From assembly GCA_001724995.1 (NCBI GenBank), contig MEFD01000001.1, positions 1 to 41,681 on the forward strand: a stretch of DNA of 41,681 nucleotides. Reading direction: 5' to 3'. This stretch comes from Rubrivivax sp. SCN 71-131. GTDB taxonomy: Bacteria; Pseudomonadota; Gammaproteobacteria; Burkholderiales; Burkholderiaceae_C. The position numbers and the translations under genes were made by a program. Every line of letters starts with the position of its first letter. Position 1 is the first letter of the stretch. Under the pieces are notes generated by a model. It saw nothing but the letters and a program-made list of their open reading frames with translations. It did not search any database and was not told the origin of the DNA. Positions 36,517 to 41,681 of this stretch are shown in pieces.

Positions 36517-36532
36517 TCGGGGTCTGCCCCGA
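36517..36532. promoter_or_regulatory. Second inverted repeat TCGGGG-TCTG-CCCCGA in the same divergent region
   Basis: Perfect 6-bp arms with a 4-base centre, directly abutting the lux-box-like dyad. It may be a second operator half or an RNA hairpin in the leader of the LuxR-type gene. No T-run follows, so a terminator is unlikely. Confidence 0.4.
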
Positions 36533-36598
36533 TACGGCCGGGCCCGGTGCCTGCCTACGATTTCAGGTCATGGCAGAGGTCCATGCTGGAGACGCCTG

Positions 36599-37402
36599 AT
36601 GCATCTGAACACGACGCAGACGCGAGCGCTGGGCGACGTGATGCGCCTGCTCGCCGAGGCCTGCGATGGCGATGCGCTGCGCGAAGCACTGGGCTTGCCG
36701 ATGCTCGAGTTGCTCGGCGCGGATCAATACGTATCGATGGTCTGGAACGCCGGCAGCGATCGCTTCGAGCGCTTCACCGCGCTCAACCTGTCCGCGCAGA
36801 GCCTGCGCCACTGGGACCGGTACTACCGCTTCGTCGATCCGCTGACCTTCGCGATGATGGCCCGTCGCCGCCCGACCGTCGCCACGCAGATCCTGCGCCA
36901 GCCGGAGCTGGAGAAGACCGAGTTCTTCAACAACTTCCTGCGCCCTGAGCGGATGCACTGGGGCATCAACGTCTACTTCTTCGAGCGCGAGACGGCGGTG
37001 GGCGACTTCCGCATCTGGCGCAAGCGAGAGCGCGGAAACTTCGAGGGCAGCGACGTCGAACTGCTGCGCATGGTCGAGCCGGCGATCGCCGCCGCGCTCG
37101 GCCGCCTTCACTGGGAGCGCAGCGCCGCCCCGCCGCAGGAGGCCTCGCAGCGGGCCGAGGAGCTGCTGCAGCGCGCCGGCCGCCTGAGCCAGCGCGAGGC
37201 CGAGGTCGCCTGGCTGGTGGCCTGCGGCTGCCTCGACAAGCAGATCGCGCGGCGCCTGGAAGTCGGCTACCCGACCGTGCGCTTTCACCTCGCCAACGCC
37301 TTTCGCAAGCTGCAGGCCGACAACCGCGCCGCCCTGGCCTCGCGCGTGCAGACGATGATCGAACTGCAGCGCCAGACGATGGGACGAACGGCAATCAACT
37401 GA
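36599..37402 (+). CDS. LuxR-type helix-turn-helix regulator (no recognised autoinducer domain)
   Basis: 267 residues. The C-terminal GerE/LuxR helix-turn-helix (about 195-255) reads L-S-Q-R-E-A-E-V-A-W-L-V-A-C-G-C-L-D-K-Q-I-A-R-R-L, then T-V-R-F-H-L-A-N-A-F-R-K-L. The N-terminal 180 residues (Y-Y-R-F-V-D-P-L-T-F, F-F-N-N-F-L-R-P) look like a GAF-like sensor; I do not see the acyl-homoserine-lactone binding signature. GGAGA precedes the ATG. Divergent from the amidase/importer operon and probably its regulator. Confidence 0.87.
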   Translation: MHLNTTQTRALGDVMRLLAEACDGDALREALGLPMLELLGADQYVSMVWNAGSDRFERFTALNLSAQSLRHWDRYYRFVDPLTFAMMARRRPTVATQILRQPELEKTEFFNNFLRPERMHWGINVYFFERETAVGDFRIWRKRERGNFEGSDVELLRMVEPAIAAALGRLHWERSAAPPQEASQRAEELLQRAGRLSQREAEVAWLVACGCLDKQIARRLEVGYPTVRFHLANAFRKLQADNRAALASRVQTMIELQRQTMGRTAIN

Positions 37403-37729
37403 GGGGCGACACGCGAACCCGCGGCCCGCAACCTGGGCAGCCCAGGTCCGAGGCCGCACCGCGTCCGTGCCGCGCGGCCCGGCCACACGCACTCCGTTCA
37501 GCATCGGTTCAGGCTCCGCTGCGCAGAATGCGCCGTGCGAGCCGGGCCCACAGCGCGCCGCGTTGTGGCGGACATCGACTCTTGCCCTCGCGGGCGCAGC
37601 GCGTCCTGCAACCTGGATTCTTGATGGTTCTTAAGGATTTCCGAGGCCGATCGAACCGGGCGCGACATCGGGCGATCGGAGCATGCAGGCTGGCGATCGG
37701 CGCTGGCTGCCATGAACAAGGAAATCGAC
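37403..37729 (+). other. 327-base gene-free leader region upstream of the DnrO-like gene
   Basis: No convincing coding frame. It contains regulator box site 2 (37496-37529) and, further down, TTGAT-GGTT-CTTAA (37621-37634), half of which matches an FNR/Dnr box. From the predicted start near 37536 the leader of the next gene would be about 190 bases, unusually long. I see no recognisable riboswitch or small RNA. Confidence 0.5.
37496..37529 (+). promoter_or_regulatory. GTTCAG direct-repeat promoter (site 2) towards the DnrO-like gene
   Basis: GTTCAG (37496-37501), five bases, GTTCAG (37507-37512), then 11 bases and CAGAAT (37524-37529) as -10 box. Spacing is identical to site 1 rightward and to site 3. 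There is no leftward pair here. The first gene downstream starts at 37730. Confidence 0.7.
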
Positions 37730-38236
37730 ATGAAACGCTGGAACCGGATCACGAACAGGCTTCCCGTTGCGCTCGCCGCGCTGGCGGTGGTGGCCACGCT
37801 GGGCGGGCCGGCGTGGGCGCAAGGCGCCGCCCACAGCCACGACGCGGCCAGCGAGCACACGCTGTCGCTGGACAACGGCCGCAAGTGGGCCACCGACGAG
37901 CCGCTGCGTGCGGGCATGGATCGCATCCGTGGCCTCGTCGTGTCCCAGCTCGACGCCGCGCATGCCGGCAAGTTGAACGCGGCGCAGTACAAGACCCTGG
38001 CTTCGAAGATCGAGACCGAGGTCGGCGGCATCGTCGCCAACTGCAAGCTCGAACCGAAGGCGGACGCGATGCTGCACCTGGTGATCGCCGACATCGGCGC
38101 GGGCACCGACGTGATGGCCGGCAAGAGCGCCAAGCAGCGTCCGGTCAACGGCCTGGCCAAGGTGGTCGACGCCGTCAACCAGTACGGCAAGCACTTCGAT
38201 CACCCGGGGCTCGCGCCGATTCACGCCGGCCACTGA
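37730..38236 (+). CDS. Secreted DnrO-like protein
   Basis: 168 residues with a Sec signal peptide (1-30, ending A-W-A). The mature start is His-rich (A-A-H-S-H-D-A-A-S-E-H) and the body is helical with L-D-N-G-R-K-W-A-T-D-E-P-L-R-A-G-M and a single Cys (about residue 105). Similar proteins are annotated DnrO and sit beside Crp/Fnr regulators in denitrifying Burkholderiales; the biochemical function is not established. Metal binding through the His cluster is a guess. AAGGA seven bases before the ATG supports this start over 37712. The Crp-type gene follows after about 43 bases (seven with its earlier start). Confidence 0.8.
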   Translation: MKRWNRITNRLPVALAALAVVATLGGPAWAQGAAHSHDAASEHTLSLDNGRKWATDEPLRAGMDRIRGLVVSQLDAAHAGKLNAAQYKTLASKIETEVGGIVANCKLEPKADAMLHLVIADIGAGTDVMAGKSAKQRPVNGLAKVVDAVNQYGKHFDHPGLAPIHAGH

Positions 38237-38279
38237 AGCAGCCGTGGCCCGCGGCAGCGCGGCGCCAGGGGGCCGTGCG

Positions 38280-38993
38280 GTGAGCCGCCGCGACGTCGCT
38301 CCGGCCGCACTGCTGGCGCGCCTGCCGCTGTTCACCGACCTGGCGCCTGCGGCGCTGGCCCGCCTGGCGGCGCAGGCCACGCGGCACCGCCTCGAACGCG
38401 GCGAAGTCCTCTTCCGGCAGGGCGAGCCCGCGCTGGGCCTGTACCTCGTCGTCTACGGCGACATCAAGCTGATCTCGAACGCGCCCGGGCGCGGCCCTCG
38501 CCTGACCGGCCTGGTCGGCCCCGGCCAGAGCTTCGGCGAGCCGGTGTTGTTCCTCGAACAACCGACGCTGGTGCAGGCCACGGCCGCCAGCGATGCGCTG
38601 GTGCTGCGCGTGCCCAAGGACGCGGTGTTCACCGAGATCGACCGCAACCCGCGCTTCGCGCGCCAGATGATCGCCGGCCTCGCCCAGCGCGTGCAGGCGC
38701 TGGTGCAGGATCTGGATCGTCAGGCCTCGGGCACGGCGAAGGCGCGCTTCGTCGCCTACCTGCTGCGCCACGCCGACGGGCAGGCAAGCCTGAGCTGGCG
38801 GCTCCCCGCGACCAAGCGCGAGATCGCCGCGCAGCTGAACCTGACGCCGGAGCACCTCTCGCGCATCCTGCACGACCTCGTCGCGGCCGGCCTGCTGCGC
38901 ATGCAGGGCCGGCAGCTGTTCGTTCCCGACACCGCCCGCCTGAGTCAGGAACACGTGCGCCTGCGCCGCAAGCCGCTCGACGTGCCGGCTTGA
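38280..38993 (+). CDS. Crp/Fnr-family transcriptional regulator
   Basis: 237 residues. The cyclic-nucleotide-like beta-barrel (about 10-120: F-R-Q-G-E-P-A-L-G-L-Y-L-V-V-Y-G-D-I-K-L, P-G-Q-S-F-G-E-P-V-L-F) leads into a dimer helix and a winged helix with T-K-R-E-I-A-A-Q-L-N-L-T-P-E-H-L-S-R-I-L. No N-terminal FNR-type cysteine cluster, so a Dnr-type heme/NO sensor or another ligand is likelier. GTG at 38280 follows AGGGG by eight bases; a GTG at 38244 would add 12 residues. Co-transcribed with the DnrO-like gene. Confidence 0.88.
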   Translation: MSRRDVAPAALLARLPLFTDLAPAALARLAAQATRHRLERGEVLFRQGEPALGLYLVVYGDIKLISNAPGRGPRLTGLVGPGQSFGEPVLFLEQPTLVQATAASDALVLRVPKDAVFTEIDRNPRFARQMIAGLAQRVQALVQDLDRQASGTAKARFVAYLLRHADGQASLSWRLPATKREIAAQLNLTPEHLSRILHDLVAAGLLRMQGRQLFVPDTARLSQEHVRLRRKPLDVPA

Positions 38994-39215
38994 CGACGCC
39001 GGATCACTTGTCGGCAGAGCCTGCCGCCGCAAGAGCGAGTCCGCATCGAGTCACCCCGACGCAACGAGCATCCCCATGAAGACCATGCTGCGCCGCGACG
39101 AACTCGGCGGCCGCTCCTGCAGGAGGCCGTGCGCACGGTCGGCAGGGCTCGCGCGCCAGCGCTTTCCGACGCGCCGCCCGATTCGCCTTCGAGCCGCGCC
39201 GACGCTGGTCGTGCC

Positions 39216-39704
39216 TCAGGCCCTGGCCTGCGCCGCGGCGACCAGGCGCAGGCCCTTGCCGCGGCTGAAGTAGTAGTCGCCTTCAGGGCTGATCACCACC
39301 GCGCGGCGGGCCTGCACGTCCGAGAAGTAGCGCCAGCCCTCGCCCGGCTCGCCGCGTGCGGCGGCGTGCTCGACGACCTGCATGCCGCGCTCGGCCGCAT
39401 CGAGCGGCTGCGGCATCACCTGCCGCAGCCCCTTGCCGCGGCTGAAGTAGTACTCGCCCTGGGGGGCGATGACGACGGCCCGGTGCGCGCGCGCGTCCGA
39501 GAAATAGCGCCAGCCCTCGCCCGGCTCGCCCGCGGCGGCCGGATTGGCGATGGCTTGCATGACGTGCTCGTCGACGCGCGCACGATCGGCGCGGCTGTCG
39601 CCCCCGGCCCAGGCCGAGGTCGTCGCAGCGGCAGTCGCCAGCAGGGCAATCGAGGCCACGGCGGCAAGGGGAAGCGTCGGGAGAGTCTGGCGAATCGGCT
39701 TCAT
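39216..39704 (-). CDS. Secreted protein with two copies of an unrecognised 48-residue unit
   Basis: 162 residues: a signal peptide (1-34, ending A-W-A-G-G), then two repeats, M49-V96 and M108-V155, exactly 59 residues apart and identical at about 35 of 48 positions. Each carries G-E-P-G-E-G-W-R-Y-F-S-D, R-A-V-V-I and Y-Y-F-S-R-G-K-G-L-R. No cysteines and no transmembrane segment after the signal. I do not recognise the family. AAGGAG lies before the ATG at 39704. The promoter carries the same GTTCAG direct repeat as the PepSY/ApbE operon, so it is probably a target of the same regulator and acts in the cell envelope. Confidence 0.85.
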   Translation of the reverse strand: MKPIRQTLPTLPLAAVASIALLATAAATTSAWAGGDSRADRARVDEHVMQAIANPAAAGEPGEGWRYFSDARAHRAVVIAPQGEYYFSRGKGLRQVMPQPLDAAERGMQVVEHAAARGEPGEGWRYFSDVQARRAVVISPEGDYYFSRGKGLRLVAAAQARA

Positions 39705-39752
39705 GGTGAGACTCCTTCTGTCGGTCACGCAGTCCTTATCGACTGTGCGTGC

Positions 39753-39808
39753 AGTCTGCGCCGCCGACCCTGAACCTCAGCTGAACACCGCGTTCATCCT
39801 GCGTTCAG
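39753..39808 (-). promoter_or_regulatory. GTTCAG direct-repeat promoter with four phased boxes (site 3)
   Basis: On the + strand, hexamers start at 39770 (CTGAAC), 39781 (CTGAAC), 39792 (GTTCAT) and 39803 (GTTCAG), all 11 bp apart. Read on the minus strand the first two are GTTCAG direct repeats, followed after 11 bases by CAGACT (39758-39753) as -10 box for the gene starting at 39704 (leader about 40 bases). The outward pair on the other side has no good -10 (CATGCC) and overlaps the 3' end of the universal stress protein gene (stop at 39794). Confidence 0.75.
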
Positions 39809-40276
39809 AACCTGGCCTTCATGCCGCGCTCGCCGTTCCCGCACCAGCATCACCGGCACCGGCGCGGTGCGCGCCACCTGTTCGGCGTCGCTGCCCAGCA
39901 GCAGGCGGCCCACGCCGCGCCGTCCGTGCGTGCCCAGGATGATCAGGTCGCAGGCGCCGGCTTCGGCCTGCCGCACGATCTGTTCCGACACCCGCTCGAC
40001 GCCGCTTTCCTGCAGCACCGTCTCCACCGTGATCCCTTGCGCGCGCAGCCGGCTCGCGGCTTCGTCGAGCAAGGCCTGGCCGGCCGCGAGGAAGCGCGGC
40101 CGCACGTCCTCGATGTAGACCTTCGGGCGCTCGAAACCGCTGCTGTGCTGCATCGGCTCGATGACGTGAAGCAGCATCACGCCGGCCCCGCTCAGGCGCG
40201 CCAGCGCCGCCGCGTGATCGAGGGCGAGAAGCGCTGTCGGGCTGCCGTCCAGCGGCACCAGCAAGCGTGAGTACAT
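39794..40276 (-). CDS. Universal stress protein (UspA family)
   Basis: 160 residues with the Usp alpha/beta fold: S-R-L-L-V-P-L-D-G-S-P-T-A at the start, H-V-I-E-P in the middle, and the ATP-binding signature G-T-H-G-R-R-G-V-G-R-L-L-L-G-S-D-A-E-Q-V-A-R-T-A-P-V-P-V-M-L-V at the end. The G-x2-G-x9-G-[ST] pattern is intact, so it should bind ATP. GGAGA precedes the ATG at 40276. The 3' end carries part of the regulator boxes of site 3. Divergent from a TetR gene. Confidence 0.93.
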   Translation of the reverse strand: MYSRLLVPLDGSPTALLALDHAAALARLSGAGVMLLHVIEPMQHSSGFERPKVYIEDVRPRFLAAGQALLDEAASRLRAQGITVETVLQESGVERVSEQIVRQAEAGACDLIILGTHGRRGVGRLLLGSDAEQVARTAPVPVMLVRERRARHEGQVLNAG

Positions 40277-40429
40277 GGTCCGTCTCCAGGGCTCGAGGGG
40301 TGTACGAAGCGCCAGGCCGGCATTGTTGCCGAGAACGGCGCGGCAAGGGCCATACGGGCCGGCGCTTGCGTCGCACACGACAACGGTGCTAGGCTCGTAA
40401 TAGGCTACTCACTTTTGGATGTGTCGGTG

Positions 40430-41038
40430 ATGAACGAACGCGCTCCCTACCTGCCGGCCGAAGAGCGGCGCGCCGCCACGGTGCAAGCCATGGTCGGCCT
40501 GGCCGCCGAGCAGAACCCGGCCGACATCACGACGACGGCGATCGCCGAGCGCATGGGACTGACGCAAGGCGCGCTGTTCCGGCATTTCCGCAGCAAGGAC
40601 GCGATCCTCGAGGAGGCGATGTCCTGGATCAGCCAGCGGCTGCTCGCACGCGTGCAGGCCGCGGCGGAGACGGCGGCGTCGCCCGCCGCCGCGCTCGAGG
40701 CGATGTTCACGGCGCACATCGACTTCATCGCGCGCCACCCCGGCGTGCCGCGCATGCTCTTCGGCGAACTGCAACGTCCCGGCAAGACGCTGCCCAAGAA
40801 GATGGTGCAGGCACTGCTGCGGCAGTACACCACGCGGCTGCGCGCCCTGTTCGAGGCCGGCCAGGCCCTGGGCGAGTTCGACCCCGCGCTCGATGTCGAC
40901 GCCGCCGCGGTGCTCTTCATCGGCACGATCCAGGGTCTGGTGATGCAATCGCTGCTGGCCGGCAAGGTGGGCGAGATCCGGCGCGATGCGCCGGCCGCGT
41001 TCGCGATCTACCGCCGCGGCATCGGCGCGCGACGCTGA
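40430..41038 (+). CDS. TetR-family regulator (CecR/YbiH-like context)
   Basis: 202 residues. The helix-turn-helix at about 30-65 contains I-T-T-T-A-I-A-E-R-M-G-L-T-Q-G-A-L-F-R-H-F-R-S-K-D-A-I. The C-terminal ligand domain has F-I-A-R-H-P-G-V-P-R-M-L-F-G-E-L. The ATG at 40430 was chosen; the frame is open up to a TTG at 40415 with no better ribosome site. A short AT-rich promoter (TAATAGGCTACT near 40399-40410) precedes it. A membrane-fusion adaptor gene follows after 25 bases, the same order as the E. coli cecR-ybhGFSR efflux operon, so it is likely an efflux regulator. Confidence 0.88.
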   Translation: MNERAPYLPAEERRAATVQAMVGLAAEQNPADITTTAIAERMGLTQGALFRHFRSKDAILEEAMSWISQRLLARVQAAAETAASPAAALEAMFTAHIDFIARHPGVPRMLFGELQRPGKTLPKKMVQALLRQYTTRLRALFEAGQALGEFDPALDVDAAAVLFIGTIQGLVMQSLLAGKVGEIRRDAPAAFAIYRRGIGARR

Positions 41039-41063
41039 GCCGCGGGCATCGCTGGAGCACACC

Positions 41064-41587
41064 ATGAAGAGCCCGTTTCGCACCCCTTCGAAGCGCGGCG
41101 TGGCGATCGTCATCGCAATCGTCATCGCCTCGGCCCTTGCGGCCTGGGTCTGGGTGCATCGTGTCCCGGCCGACGCGGGCCCGCTGCGGCTGTACGGCAA
41201 CGTCGACATCCGCGAGGTGCAGCTGGCCTTCCGGCAAGCGGGTCGCGTGGCGGGCATGGCGGCCGACGAAGAGGCGACGCGGTGACGGCGGGCACGCGCC
41301 TGGCGACGCTCGATCCCCAGCCCTTCCAGGAGGCCCTTGCCGCCGCCGAGGCCTCGGTGATGCTGGCCCAGGCCGAGCTCGCCAAGCTGCGCAGCGGCCT
41401 GCGTCCGCAGGAGATCACGCAGGCGCGCGAGGCCATGAACCAGGCGTTGGCGGTCGTGCGCGAGGCGCAGCGCAGCTTCGAGCGCCAGAGCAGCCTGCTG
41501 GCCTCGGGGGGCGAGCAGCCCGCGCGCGGTGGACGCCGCGCGCGCCGAGCGCCGGCACCTGCCCCCGCGCCGGCCAAGGGGGCCTGA
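41064..41587 (+). pseudogene. HlyD/YbhG-type membrane-fusion protein, two frameshifts and a truncation
   Basis: Starts normally: a membrane anchor (A-I-V-I-A-I-V-I-A-S-A-L-A-A-W) and then L-R-L-Y-G-N-V-D-I-R-E-V-Q-L-A-F as in YbhG. After M-A-A-D-E (about 41270) an extra GA in GAAGA sends the frame to a stop at 41283; deleting two bases gives D-E-G-D-A-V-T-A-G-T-R-L-A-T-L-D-P. The next frame runs through a coiled-coil hairpin (about 41330-41505) until a G6 run at 41506-41511, where one extra G destroys the frame; removing it gives S-S-P-R-A-V-D-A-A-R-A-E-R-R. Similarity then ends, next to a transposase tail. The rest of the efflux operon is outside the window or lost. Confidence 0.8.
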
Positions 41588-41603
41588 AATGAAACGTGTC
41601 TGG

Positions 41604-41681
41604 TCAAACCGGTGTGGCCTCGACTTTGTAGCCGATCTGCTGAAGCCTGCGGATGAGGCGGTTTGCAGTTTTGGTGGCGTC
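41604..41681 (-). mobile_element. C-terminal end of a transposase-like gene at the right edge
   Basis: On the minus strand the frame is open from the window end to a TGA at 41606-41604 and gives 25 residues, including T-A-N-R-L-I-R-R-L-Q-Q and G-Y-K-V-E-A-T-P-V. T-A-x-R-L-x-R-x-L-x-x-x-G-Y-x-V is a common end of IS transposases; the family is not settled. Base composition is visibly less GC-rich than the rest. The preceding adaptor gene loses similarity at about 41550-41590, consistent with an insertion there. Confidence 0.5.

Noticed and set aside
39076..39273. Small plus-strand frame of 65 codons after the Crp-type gene
   Set aside because: No ribosome site, Arg-rich random-like composition, and it overlaps the 3' end of the repeat-protein gene. 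Nothing else was seen in the 222-base gap 38994-39215.

Overview
The window is GC-rich (roughly 70%) bacterial chromosome. The gene order pilB-pilC-pilD-coaE-zapD-yacG, the long beta-oxidation operon, the PepSY-linked two-component system and the DnrO-like/Crp pair together suggest a betaproteobacterium of the order Burkholderiales, probably near the Rubrivivax/Leptothrix/Ideonella group. That placement is inferred from gene content, not from a marker gene. Both ends carry what look like transposase C-termini (1-93, + strand; 41604-41681, - strand), as expected of a contig that breaks at insertion sequences. No rRNA, tRNA or CRISPR was seen.

Layout. 105-3488 (-) is a three-gene biotin-dependent carboxylase (carrier, biotin carboxylase, OadA/PycB-type carboxyltransferase), divergent from an IclR regulator (3685-4491). 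Then come an internally deleted MDR oxidoreductase, a HAD hydrolase, and the conserved type IV pilus/housekeeping block (6066-11658). 11747-19204 (-) is a fatty-acid beta-oxidation cluster (acyl-CoA dehydrogenase, DUF2147 protein, FadN-like enzyme, thiolase, crotonase, MOSC protein) behind a TetR regulator with a palindromic operator. An HNH endonuclease gene converges on aconitase (acnA).

The most interesting part is 23793-30502. An OmpR-type response regulator and histidine kinase, with a PepSY protein, are divergent from an operon encoding a second PepSY protein, a DUF2271 protein, a four-helix PepSY/flavodoxin/FAD reductase and ApbE. This looks like a regulated membrane flavin electron-transfer module. 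The reductase (D259-R-G-S-G-A-T) and the DUF2271 protein (V-T88-G-A-S) carry exact or near matches to the covalent FMN-attachment motif. The divergent control region holds four hexamers related to GTTCAG at exact 11-bp steps. The same architecture recurs at 37496-37529 (towards a DnrO-like secreted protein) and at 39753-39808 (before a secreted protein made of two repeats of an unrecognised unit). At all three loci the direct repeat is followed, after exactly 11 bp, by a CAxAxT-like -10 box. I read these as a small regulon of the regulator at 25166-25846.

30499-36444 (-) is a branched-chain-amino-acid/amide-type ABC importer with an amidase. Its fused LivM-LivG gene is frameshifted in a C6 run. 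A LuxR-type regulator is divergent, with a lux-box-like 20-bp dyad in the shared promoter. The right end has a Crp/Fnr regulator, a universal stress protein, and a TetR regulator followed by a YbhG/HlyD-type adaptor gene broken by two frameshifts and truncated next to the transposase end.
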